DNA of 15,461 nt from positions 1-15,461 of the forward strand of contig JALWKR010000066.1 of NCBI GenBank assembly GCA_027081375.1, in the 5' to 3' direction. This document shows, in pieces, positions 6,109 to 12,799 of the stretch. This DNA is from Persephonella sp. Lineage in GTDB: Bacteria > Aquificota > Aquificia > Aquificales > Hydrogenothermaceae. The notes under the pieces were generated by a model. The model had not been told where the DNA came from. It searched no databases and was given only the letters and a program-made list of their open reading frames with translations. Both the position numbers and the translations under genes were made by a program. Position 1 is the stretch's first letter; each line of letters begins with the position of its first letter.

Positions 6109-7614
6109 TTACCTTTCTTTTGCAAGTTTATCTTTTAAAAGAGTGGTTATAGTTCTAACAGGAAATCCTGTAGCACCTTTTGGATGATAATACCATCCTG
6201 TTGTAGTATGGGCAGGTCCAGCTATATCTATATGAACCCAAGGGATTTTCTTATCAACAAACTTTTCAAGGAATAAACCAGCAGTTATAGCACCACCGTA
6301 TCTTGTTTTACCTATGTTGTAAACATCTGCATTAGGAGCTTTTATATGTTCTCTAAGCATATCGTTAAACGGAAGCTGCCACATCCATTCCCCAGTTTCT
6401 TCTGAAACAGAAAGAACATCATTTATTAATTTCTGATTGTTACCCATAACCCCTGCTGTGTATTCTCCCAAGGCAACTATACAAGCACCTGTTAATGTTG
6501 CCATGTCTATAATTGCGTCAGGTTTAAGCTCACACGCATAAGATAGAGCATCTGCTAAAGTTAATCTCCCTTCTGCATCAGTATTTCCTATCTCTATAGA
6601 AACCCCATTTTTAGCAATAATAATATCGTCAGGTCTGTATGCTTTTCCATCAGGCATATTTTCAGCAGCAGCTATAATTCCATGAACTTCCACATCAGGT
6701 TTTAACTGACCTATTGCTTTAAATGTACCTAAAACTGCACAGGCACCTGCTTTGTCAGATTTCATCCATCTCATATAATCTCCAGGTTTAATATTAAGAC
6801 CTCCACTATCAAAGGTTAATCCTTTTCCAATAAGAGCAACTTTTCTTCTTGGTTTTTTTGGTTTATAGATAATATGTATAAATCTTGGTGGATTTGCACT
6901 TCCTCTAGCTACTGCTAGATAGGCATTCATTCCCATTTTCTCAATTTCTTTCTCATCGTAAACTTTTACTTCAAATCCATACTCTTCTCCAAGTTGCTGG
7001 GCTATCTCTGCAAGTTTAACAGGGGTTATAACGTTTCCAGGTTCGTTAACAAGATCCCTTGTAAAGTTTTGAGCTTCAGCTAAAATTCTTCCAACTTCAA
7101 CTCTTTCTTCAGCCATTGCTTTGAATTTTCTTTTTACCCTAACCTGAAGCTCTTTTATTCTGTACTGACTTTTATTTGATTTATATTTATCAAAAGTATA
7201 GTTACCTAGTATAACTCCTTCCACTACAGCCTGTGCAATTTTGTCTTCAGGTTCTTTTATTGGAAAGAGAGCTTCAGCATCAATTAAAAATCTTGCAATA
7301 TTCATTTTTTTCATATGTTTAACAACATTACTTGCAAGTATCCTGGCTTTATCTAAATTTGCCTTTCTTTTAGAACCAGCTCCAACCAATATAACATAGT
7401 CAAACTTTTGCTCCCCAAATGTTGGAACAACTAAAACTTCTCCTTCTTTACCAGAAAACTTAGTTTCCTTTTTAAGTTCTGTAATATTTCCATTGAGAAG
7501 TCTATCTACCGCTGCCACTTCTTCTGAGAAAGCTTTATCTTCCTGAAACATAAAAGAAACTACAGCCTTAATTCGTGCATTTCTCAAATGACCGCTGGTA
7601 ACTTTTATTTCCAT
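6109..7614 (-). CDS. pepA: Leucyl aminopeptidase (cytosol aminopeptidase, M17)
   Basis: The 501-aa length is normal for the M17 family. The C-terminal catalytic domain has the signature NTDAEGRL (344-351), with metal ligands D346 and E348 and catalytic R350. It also has K264 and D269 in GKGLTFDSGG, K276, and D287 in SDKAGA. The N-terminal domain is the usual macro-like fold. The enzyme is a cytosolic dizinc/manganese hexamer that removes N-terminal residues, preferring leucine; family members also cleave Cys-Gly and some bind DNA. AAGGAGT lies six bases before the ATG (7614). It is first in the - strand run, with an extended -10 promoter just upstream; 45 nt separate it from the kinase gene, so it could be co-transcribed with the envelope/regulator genes or simply adjacent. 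Confidence 0.96.
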   Translation of the reverse strand: MEIKVTSGHLRNARIKAVVSFMFQEDKAFSEEVAAVDRLLNGNITELKKETKFSGKEGEVLVVPTFGEQKFDYVILVGAGSKRKANLDKARILASNVVKHMKKMNIARFLIDAEALFPIKEPEDKIAQAVVEGVILGNYTFDKYKSNKSQYRIKELQVRVKRKFKAMAEERVEVGRILAEAQNFTRDLVNEPGNVITPVKLAEIAQQLGEEYGFEVKVYDEKEIEKMGMNAYLAVARGSANPPRFIHIIYKPKKPRRKVALIGKGLTFDSGGLNIKPGDYMRWMKSDKAGACAVLGTFKAIGQLKPDVEVHGIIAAAENMPDGKAYRPDDIIIAKNGVSIEIGNTDAEGRLTLADALSYACELKPDAIIDMATLTGACIVALGEYTAGVMGNNQKLINDVLSVSEETGEWMWQLPFNDMLREHIKAPNADVYNIGKTRYGGAITAGLFLEKFVDKKIPWVHIDIAGPAHTTTGWYYHPKGATGFPVRTITTLLKDKLAKER

Positions 7615-7644
7615 TTTTCTACTCCTTGCTGGTTTTTTATATTA

Positions 7645-7653
7645 ATTCTAACA
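7645..7653 (-). promoter_or_regulatory. Probable extended -10 promoter of the pepA operon
   Basis: On the - strand TGTTAGAAT has the TGn extension plus a 5/6 match to TATAAT. The -35 at 17 bp (CTCAAA) is weak, as extended -10 promoters allow. The implied transcript would start about 25 nt before the pepA ATG. Confidence 0.4.
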
Positions 7654-7733
7654 AATTTGCTCTTGTTTGAGCTAATATTTTAGCGTATTTGAAAAAGTAC
7701 TCGCTCCAATAGGTAATATTTCTAACTTTTTTT

Positions 7734-7762
7734 GTTATTAAAAATGTTATTAAATTAATAAC
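7734..7762. promoter_or_regulatory. GTTATTA direct/inverted repeat, possible operator
   Basis: GTTATTA occurs at 7734-7740 and again at 7746-7752. The second copy forms a perfect 7-bp inverted repeat with TAATAAC (7756-7762) around AAT. The site is central in the divergent promoter region. It may bind a dimeric regulator of corA or pepA, but AT-rich DNA yields such repeats by chance. Confidence 0.3.
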
Positions 7763-7852
7763 TTTTCTTATAATTTTTTTACTCTATAAATACACCTAAA
7801 AACGTGAAAAAAACATGATTTAGATTAAATTCTTTAGTTTGTATCTGTTCGT

Positions 7853-7860
7853 TATAAAAT
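7853..7860 (+). promoter_or_regulatory. Possible -10 region for corA
   Basis: TATAAAAT lies about 32 nt before the corA start. No good -35 is found at 16-18 bp, so the assignment is tentative. Confidence 0.25.
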
Positions 7861-7891
7861 AATGTTTAATACGACTAAAGGGTAAATCAAT

Positions 7892-8845
7892 ATGCTTAGA
7901 TTATTTGTTAAAGAAAAGCAAGGTATAAAGATAGAAAACATAGAGGATTTTTCAAAAACTTTTCCTAGTAAAGAAGACGTTTTATGGATAGACCTGCTCC
8001 TACCTACAGAAGAAGAAATTAAATGGGTTGAGAGAAATTTTCATGTTGAATTTCCTTCAAAACAAGAGACACAGGAGATAGAAATTAGTTCAAGATACTG
8101 GGAAGATGAAGAGAGTATAACGATAAATGCCTATTTTCTCATTACAGAAAAAGAGTATGTTTTTAATGAAACTGTTACTTTTATTCTTAAAGGACATCTG
8201 CTAGTTACTGTAAGGTACAGAGATTTAAGAACATTCAGGGAAATGGTTCAAAGATTACTTAAAAATCCTAAGTATTATGAGGATGGATACTACATACTCG
8301 CAGGAATAATGGAAATTAGAATAGATACAGATGCAGATACCTTAGAGTTTATAACAAAAGAAATATCCAAACTTAGTAAGATTGTTTTTACAGGAATAGA
8401 TATAACAGAGCAGATACTAGAAACTATCTCTTACTATGAAGACTTTAATATGACCATACGAGAAAACCTTATTGATAAACAGAGAATTCTCTCTTCTCTT
8501 CTAAAAAGTTACAAAATTCCAAAAGAAGTTAGGGAAGAACTTAGAATAATGATAAAAGATATAAACTCTCTTATTGATTACACAACATTTAATTTTGAAA
8601 GATTAGATTATCTTCAAAACACATTTTTAGGGCTTCTTAACATAGAACAAAACCAAGTTATAAAAATATTCACAATAATGTCTGTTATCTTCCTTCCACC
8701 TACATTAATAGCAAGTATATATGGGATGAACTTTCAATATATGCCAGAGCTTACGTGGAAGTATGGATATCCTCTTGCTCTTATAATGATGGTTATTTCA
8801 GCTATAATCCCTCTTGTTGTATTTAAGAAAAAGGGTTGGCTTTAG
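7892..8845 (+). CDS. corA: CorA-family magnesium/cobalt transport protein
   Basis: The 317-aa length and layout fit CorA. A large acidic N-terminal cytoplasmic domain and a long helical stalk lead into two C-terminal transmembrane helices. The hallmark pore motif YGMNF follows the first helix (GMN at 278-280), continuing into the conserved MPEL of the periplasmic loop. A short basic tail (FKKKGWL) ends the protein on the cytoplasmic side. CorA pentamers conduct Mg2+, and also Co2+ or Ni2+, and are gated by Mg2+ bound in the cytoplasmic domain. AAAGGG lies nine bases before the ATG. It is divergent from pepA and separated by 72 nt from the next gene, so it may be transcribed alone. No M-box-like leader is seen. 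Confidence 0.95.
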   Translation: MLRLFVKEKQGIKIENIEDFSKTFPSKEDVLWIDLLLPTEEEIKWVERNFHVEFPSKQETQEIEISSRYWEDEESITINAYFLITEKEYVFNETVTFILKGHLLVTVRYRDLRTFREMVQRLLKNPKYYEDGYYILAGIMEIRIDTDADTLEFITKEISKLSKIVFTGIDITEQILETISYYEDFNMTIRENLIDKQRILSSLLKSYKIPKEVREELRIMIKDINSLIDYTTFNFERLDYLQNTFLGLLNIEQNQVIKIFTIMSVIFLPPTLIASIYGMNFQYMPELTWKYGYPLALIMMVISAIIPLVVFKKKGWL

Positions 8846-8903
8846 CAATATGTAGATATTAATATTATTCATATAATATAATAAGCTATCAGTCTATTGG
8901 ATA

Positions 8904-8914
8904 AAGGAGAGGAG
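8904..8914 (+). promoter_or_regulatory. Ribosome binding site that sets the start at 8918
   Basis: AAGGAGAGGAG lies directly before ATG 8918, with AAGGAG at the ideal eight-base distance. An in-frame TTG at 8897 is upstream of this site and would place the Shine-Dalgarno inside the coding region, so it is rejected. Confidence 0.6.
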
Positions 8915-8917
8915 AAG

Positions 8918-9298
8918 ATGCCACAGCTAGACACTCCAGTAGATACAGCTCCAGAAGCACAGGCACCGGCGGCACAAGAAAAAACAAAAAAACGTTCAGT
9001 TCTTCAGTACTACACAGAGGAAGATGTTATCCTTAATAGAAGAGTTACAATCCTTTATGGGATAACATTTATGTTTATCTTCTTCTCAGCAGTAATGTCT
9101 GAAATTCTAAGTATAGTTTTTGATGAGGGACTTTTAAGTCCTGTTCAGGTTATATTTCACACTGTCTCATTTATAGGTTACTGCATAACTTTCTATTACG
9201 TTTACAAAAAACAGGACTATATTGAAGAAAAGAATACTGAAATTTTTAAAAAACAGGAAATAATAGACAAAGAAGCTTTAAGGAGTTTTGAAGATTAA
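8918..9298 (+). CDS. 126-aa two-span membrane protein, unknown function
   Basis: From ATG 8918 the product starts MPQLDTPVDTAPEAQAPAA, a Pro/Ala/acidic disordered leader. A basic patch (KTKKR) and two hydrophobic segments follow (about 45-65 and 76-97), with a short acidic loop between them. A hydrophilic, coiled-coil-prone C-terminal tail of Lys, Glu and Ile ends at LRSFED. Both termini are predicted cytoplasmic. The TAA stop is immediately followed by the ATG of queH, with no gap, so the two are almost certainly co-translated. A TATAAT box about 40 nt upstream (8872-8877) could give it a promoter separate from corA, although no matching -35 is visible. I do not recognise the family. Confidence 0.8.
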   Translation: MPQLDTPVDTAPEAQAPAAQEKTKKRSVLQYYTEEDVILNRRVTILYGITFMFIFFSAVMSEILSIVFDEGLLSPVQVIFHTVSFIGYCITFYYVYKKQDYIEEKNTEIFKKQEIIDKEALRSFED

Positions 9299-10564
9299 AT
9301 GAAAGATAAGATACTTGTTCATATATGTTGTGGTGTTGATGCTGTTTGGGCACTCCAAAAAATTCAGCAGGAATTCCCTGATGCACAACTAAAAGGTTTT
9401 TTTTATGACCCTAATATACATCCAGAAGAAGAGTATGAACTTAGATGGATAGAAACAGAAAGGATCTGTAATAATCTTGGGATAGAGTGTATAAAAGGTG
9501 AGTACGAACTAGATAAATGGTTAGAAACTACAAAAGGATATGAACATGTTCCAGAAAGAGGAGAAAGATGTACCCTCTGTCATGATCTAAGACTTGAGAA
9601 AACAGCACAGATAGCTAAAGAACTAGGTTTCTCTAAAATCACAACTGTCCTTATGATGAGTCCTAAAAAAGACTTCAATGTTCTAAAAGAAGTTGGAGAA
9701 AGTATAGCTAAAAAGTATGGTTTAGAGTTTCTTGCTATAGATTTTAGAAAGCAAGGCGGCGTTGAAAAGATGAATAAACTCTCTAAAGAGTTTGAGATAT
9801 ATCATCAAAACTACTGTGGCTGTCTTTATGCTCTCTTTCAGCAGAGAAAAGGTTTAGATTATATTCCTGAACTTGTATCCTTTGGAAAAGGAAGACTTCC
9901 AGGCAGTAGAGAAGAGCTCCTATTTATAAAAGATATAAGAACCTTTGCAGAAAAAGAAGGACTTTTATGTAGAGAGTATCCTTTTGATTTTATAGGCTGG
10001 AAAGTTTTATCCTCAACAATGAAAATAAAAAAAGAGCCCGTTCACCATACAATATTGCCTTTTTCAAAATCCATTAAAGGAGTTTTAAGGGCAAAGGTCT
10101 CAAAAATAGTAGAAAAAGAAGATAAATTTATAGGCTTCTTAAACAAAACAAATACACAAATATGGATTTTGAAAGATTCTTTAAAAGAAGTACCCTTAGA
10201 AAAACCAAGGAACTTCAATAATGCTATCTTTATTGTTGGAAATGAGCAATTAGAAAAAATTCAGGTAGGAACAAAAGTAGAACTAACCTTAAAAACAGAG
10301 TTTGACGAAAATGCAACATCTCAAAATTTAGTTATTGGTGATCTATCTGCCAAAGAAAAAATATTTTTCCATAGTGATACTATGCCTGATGGAAGTTACT
10401 CTGACAAACCTGAAGAAATAAAAAGAGAGATATTAAAAAGAAAAAATGAGATATTAGAGGGGAGAATGTCAATAGTTGTTACAGGAGCATACACATTTGG
10501 TAAGTTAGGGGAACTATACCTTCAAGAAATCCTTGAAAATCAAGAAGTATCCCAAAACCTTTGA
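9299..10564 (+). CDS. queH: Epoxyqueuosine reductase QueH, long form
   Basis: The N-terminal 185 residues match QueH (DUF208). HICCGVDA carries the paired Cys10-Cys11, YDPNIHPEEEY is at 37-47, GERCTLCHDLRL has Cys91 and Cys94, DFRKQGG is near 148-154, and NYCGCLYAL has Cys173 and Cys175. QueH reduces epoxyqueuosine to queuosine at tRNA wobble position 34 with an iron-sulfur cluster; it replaces the unrelated cobalamin enzyme QueG. The protein is 421 aa, about twice the minimal enzyme. The extra 235 residues hold mixed alpha/beta sequence without obvious cysteine motifs and end in KLGELYLQEIL; long forms are, from memory, also found in Campylobacterota. It directly abuts the preceding membrane gene; AAGGAG lies some 15 nt before the ATG, longer than usual. 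Confidence 0.85.
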   Translation: MKDKILVHICCGVDAVWALQKIQQEFPDAQLKGFFYDPNIHPEEEYELRWIETERICNNLGIECIKGEYELDKWLETTKGYEHVPERGERCTLCHDLRLEKTAQIAKELGFSKITTVLMMSPKKDFNVLKEVGESIAKKYGLEFLAIDFRKQGGVEKMNKLSKEFEIYHQNYCGCLYALFQQRKGLDYIPELVSFGKGRLPGSREELLFIKDIRTFAEKEGLLCREYPFDFIGWKVLSSTMKIKKEPVHHTILPFSKSIKGVLRAKVSKIVEKEDKFIGFLNKTNTQIWILKDSLKEVPLEKPRNFNNAIFIVGNEQLEKIQVGTKVELTLKTEFDENATSQNLVIGDLSAKEKIFFHSDTMPDGSYSDKPEEIKREILKRKNEILEGRMSIVVTGAYTFGKLGELYLQEILENQEVSQNL

Positions 10565-10588
10565 ATTTTATTCTTCTGAATGTATACT
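10561..10588 (+). promoter_or_regulatory. Possible promoter for the RodZ-like/ogg/rsmG genes
   Basis: TTGAAT (10561-10566) and TATACT (10583-10588) are spaced 16 bp, with 4/6 and 5/6 matches to the sigma70 consensus. The -35 overlaps the queH stop codon and the -10 is about 50 nt before the next start, enough for an independent transcript within the operon. Confidence 0.4.
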
Positions 10589-10624
10589 AAATTATATATA
10601 TTTCGGTTTCTCTTAATAAAAACT

Positions 10625-10631
10625 AAAGGAG
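10625..10631 (+). promoter_or_regulatory. Ribosome binding site that sets a GTG start at 10637
   Basis: AAAGGAG lies five bases before GTG 10637. The in-frame ATG at 10580 overlaps the proposed -10 box, has no Shine-Dalgarno, and would add 19 residues that the HTH family does not have. Confidence 0.6.
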
Positions 10632-10636
10632 AAAAA

Positions 10637-11386
10637 GTGCCGGCCTTACATGAGATAGGGAAAATACTAAAAGAAGAAAGAGAAAAAAGAGGGCTTTCCT
10701 TAAAAGAAGTACATAAAAGAACAAAGATATCTGTAGAAACATTAAAAAATATAGAGGAAGACCCTGAATACATAAAAGAGGAACCTTACGCAAAGTTTTT
10801 GATAAAGCAGCTTATAAAAGAGTATGGACTTGATATAAAACTTGATGAACCTAAAAGAGAAACAGTTATAGAAACTCCTGAAAGAAAGCCTGAAAAAATA
10901 AACAAAACAGCTGCAGCTGTTATCGTTTCACTTTTTCATATATTTAGAATAGCCTTTGTAGTAGGAGTTTTTACATCTTTAGTATATCTTTCCCAAACAA
11001 CAACTGCTTCAAATGTTAAAGATAGATTAATAGAACTCATATCTCTTCCTTCAAAACATTTTTCAAACCAGCCTATAGAAATAGTGTCTTTTAAAGAAGT
11101 TCATAAAGATGGGAAAAAGATTGATGATATTGTTTTAAGGGCAAACTCAGATATATGGCTCACAGCCTATATAGACGGCAAAGAAACAATAATAAAGTTA
11201 AAGAAAGGTGAAACAAAGAAGATAACGTTTTGCAACAAAATAAGATTTGAAACTATAGGAAATGCAAATAAACTAGAAGTTGTATTTAATAACAAAAAGG
11301 TAAAACTTTCTCACAAAAAAGTCCTGCACAATGTATTTGTTGACTCAGAAGGGATATTTATTAACGGATACAACATAGTAGAATGA
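10637..11386 (+). CDS. RodZ-like HTH / single-span membrane protein
   Basis: Translation from GTG 10637 gives 249 residues. The N-terminus is an Xre-type helix-turn-helix of the HTH_25 kind (about 5-68: IGKILKEEREKRGLSLKEV, then ISVETLKNIE and PYAKFLIKQLIKEYGLD). A charged linker leads to one membrane helix (about 92-118). A periplasmic C-terminal beta domain resembling DUF4115 follows (about 150-249), with DIWLTAYIDGKE and KKGETKKITF. This is the RodZ arrangement; RodZ links MreB filaments to the wall-synthesis machinery at the membrane. Direct evidence for that role is absent, since no mreB, mreC or rodA is nearby, and the transcription-factor-like fold usually does not bind DNA in RodZ. 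Its stop overlaps the start of ogg by 4 nt. Confidence 0.75.
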   Translation: MPALHEIGKILKEEREKRGLSLKEVHKRTKISVETLKNIEEDPEYIKEEPYAKFLIKQLIKEYGLDIKLDEPKRETVIETPERKPEKINKTAAAVIVSLFHIFRIAFVVGVFTSLVYLSQTTTASNVKDRLIELISLPSKHFSNQPIEIVSFKEVHKDGKKIDDIVLRANSDIWLTAYIDGKETIIKLKKGETKKITFCNKIRFETIGNANKLEVVFNNKKVKLSHKKVLHNVFVDSEGIFINGYNIVE

Positions 11387-12054
11387 TACCAGCAAAAGAA
11401 GAAATTCAAAAAGCTATATCAGAAGTTGGAAAATACGTTAACCAGCGTATTTCAGAGTTTAAACAATTAAAGGAAAAAGGAATAACAACTTTTGATTTTA
11501 GACCCTTTGTTGATATAGAACCATATCAAGCAGATATATTCTCAGAAGCCTGTTTCTGTATTCTAACAGCAAATTCCTCTGCAGTAATGGGGATAAAAAT
11601 TCAAAAAGAAGTTGGTATAGAAGGATTTAAAACATATCCATTGGAAAAACTTTTTGAGATTATTCGCTCAAAAGGTCATCGCTTTGCAATGCAGAGAGCT
11701 GAAAGAATTGTTCTTTTAAGGGAAAAACAGGATTTACTAGAAAACATAGTTAAAAACTATACAAGTGGGAAAGAAGCAAGGGAAATACTTGTAAAAGAGG
11801 TAAAAGGTTACGGATACAAAGAGGCAAGTCACTTTTTAAGAAATGTAGGATTTGAAGATGTAGCAATAGTAGATAGACATATATCAAGGTTCCTCTTTGA
11901 GAAAGGTCTTGTAAAACCAAGGAAAACAATAACGAAGAAAGTATATCTTGAGTGTGAGGAAGCTTTAGAAAAAATAGCTAAAGATCTAGGATTAACACAG
12001 GGAGAATTAGATTTATATATATTCTATATAAAAACTAAAAAAGTTTTAAAATGA
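11383..12054 (+). CDS. ogg: 8-oxoguanine DNA glycosylase/AP lyase, archaeal type (Ogg2)
   Basis: The 223-aa protein is an HhH-GPD superfamily enzyme of the Ogg2 subfamily. The helix-hairpin-helix spans about 137-160 and contains VKGYGYKEASHFLRNVG, with catalytic Lys146. The catalytic Asp164 lies in AIVDRHI. The 18-residue spacing between them matches that in the Methanocaldococcus enzyme as I recall it. It excises 8-oxoguanine opposite C and cleaves the abasic site. Ogg2 is frequent in archaea and thermophilic bacteria, which supports the assignment to Aquificota. ATGA overlaps link it to the gene before (11383-11386) and the one after (12051-12054), so it is translated as part of a compact operon. 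No clear Shine-Dalgarno of its own is seen. Confidence 0.88.
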   Translation: MIPAKEEIQKAISEVGKYVNQRISEFKQLKEKGITTFDFRPFVDIEPYQADIFSEACFCILTANSSAVMGIKIQKEVGIEGFKTYPLEKLFEIIRSKGHRFAMQRAERIVLLREKQDLLENIVKNYTSGKEAREILVKEVKGYGYKEASHFLRNVGFEDVAIVDRHISRFLFEKGLVKPRKTITKKVYLECEEALEKIAKDLGLTQGELDLYIFYIKTKKVLK

Positions 12055-12659
12055 TTGAAAAGTTAAAAGAGTTAGCAGAAAAAAACGGAATATATTTAAG
12101 TGAAGACCAGTTAAAAAAGTTTGAGATTTATCTAAATACTTTAACTAAATGGAACAGAGTTTATAACCTCACATCTATTAGAAAAAAAGAAGAAATAATA
12201 ACAAAACATTTTTTGGATAGTCTCACCCTAGTAAAACTGTTTGAAAAGATACATCTAGATATTAAAGGTAAGAAAATCGCTGATTTAGGAACAGGTGCAG
12301 GATTTCCAGGAGTTCCACTGAAAATATACTACGGAGATGATATTGATTTATATCTTATAGAAGCTGTTCAAAAAAAGTGTATATTCCTTGAAATGCTGAA
12401 AAAAGAACTTGGTATAGAGTATATCGTTTTATGTGATAGAGCAGAAAATATAAAAGATGAAAAGTTTGATGTAGTTGTTAGTAGAGCAACAGGGGAAACT
12501 TTCGACGTTTTAAAATGGGGAAAGGATTTGCTAAAAAAAGGTGGTCATCTTATAATAATGAAGGCTAAAAAGGTGGAAGAGGAACTAAGACCTTTTACAG
12601 TTTCTCTTTCTTTTGTTGGGCTTCCTGAAAGGAAGTTTATTATTATTCAAAAGAAGTAG
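12051..12659 (+). CDS. rsmG: 16S rRNA (guanine527-N7)-methyltransferase RsmG
   Basis: This 202-aa protein has the normal RsmG/GidB length and motifs: WNRVYNLTSIRKKEEIITKH near the N-terminus, the SAM-binding loop IADLGTGAGFPGVPLKI (76-92) and VVSRATG near residue 145. It methylates N7 of G527 in 16S rRNA of the 30S subunit, and loss of it gives low-level streptomycin resistance in other bacteria. It overlaps ogg by 4 nt (ATGA) and is the last gene of the + strand run. A small hairpin within its last 14 codons, followed by TTTATTATTATT, may end the transcript. It is not beside gidA/mnmG here, unlike in many genomes. Confidence 0.95.
   Translation: MIEKLKELAEKNGIYLSEDQLKKFEIYLNTLTKWNRVYNLTSIRKKEEIITKHFLDSLTLVKLFEKIHLDIKGKKIADLGTGAGFPGVPLKIYYGDDIDLYLIEAVQKKCIFLEMLKKELGIEYIVLCDRAENIKDEKFDVVVSRATGETFDVLKWGKDLLKKGGHLIIMKAKKVEEELRPFTVSLSFVGLPERKFIIIQKK
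12618..12648 (+). terminator. Possible intrinsic terminator within the rsmG 3' end
   Basis: CTTCC (12621-12625) pairs with GGAAG (12631-12635) around TGAAA, extendable in RNA by three G-U pairs, and is followed by TTTATTATTATT. A second weak AAAAG/CTTTT stem with a T run lies at 12649-12666. Either could end the + strand operon; the stems are modest. Confidence 0.3.
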
Positions 12660-12673
12660 CTTTTTTCTAAACT

Positions 12674-12739
12674 CTATACCATTTTTGGAATCTTTTTCTT
12701 TTCTGGAATATCTATGTTTTCAAAAAGATTTCTAACCAT
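12674..12739 (-). CDS. Possible 21-aa small protein or gene remnant
   Basis: On the - strand ATG 12739 opens a 21-codon frame ending in TAG (12674-12676), product MVRNLFENIDIPEKKKIPK plus MV. AGGAG (12748-12752) lies eight bases upstream, an ideal ribosome binding site. A TTAGCA-17 bp-TATAAA promoter-like pair (12784-12789, 12761-12766) precedes it. The peptide is hydrophilic with a Lys-rich centre and no signal or membrane segment. It is divergent from bioA and convergent with rsmG. It may be a genuine small protein, a leader peptide or the surviving 5' end of a deleted gene. I know of no match. Confidence 0.4.
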   Translation of the reverse strand: MVRNLFENIDIPEKKKIPKMV

Positions 12740-12768
12740 CTGTTAATCTCCTCTCAAAGTTTTATAAT
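12740..12768 (+). promoter_or_regulatory. Probable bioA promoter
   Basis: TATAAT (12763-12768) is a perfect -10, with CTGTTA (12740-12745) as a weak -35 at 17 bp. It overlaps a divergent TATAAA on the - strand (12761-12766) that would serve the possible small gene, so the two promoters would compete. No BirA-type biotin operator was seen. Confidence 0.4.
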
Positions 12769-12789
12769 TTATTAAAACAAAAATGCTAA
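12761..12789 (-). promoter_or_regulatory. Possible divergent promoter of the 21-codon frame
   Basis: On the - strand TTAGCA (12784-12789, 4/6) and TATAAA (12761-12766, 5/6) are separated by 17 bp. It supports expression toward the short frame at 12739 but is only a consensus match in AT-rich DNA. Confidence 0.3.
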
Positions 12790-12799
12790 AAGGTGAAAC

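Larger units (their letters stand above)
7615..7891. other. Divergent intergenic region between pepA and corA
   Basis: This 277-bp AT-rich stretch lies between divergently transcribed genes and has no credible coding frame. It holds a probable extended -10 for pepA (7645-7653), a GCTC/GAGC mini inverted repeat (7659-7672), a 17-bp palindrome preceded by a direct repeat of its left half (7734-7762), and a TATAAAAT box upstream of corA (7853-7860). Confidence 0.6.

Noticed and set aside
10580..10636. ATG start at 10580 for the RodZ-like protein
   Set aside because: It has no Shine-Dalgarno and overlaps a promoter-like -10; GTG 10637 has AAAGGAG at five bases and begins right at the HTH domain.
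12740..12799. Biotin (BirA) operator upstream of bioA
   Set aside because: No TTGTAAACC-type inverted repeat is present in the gap.
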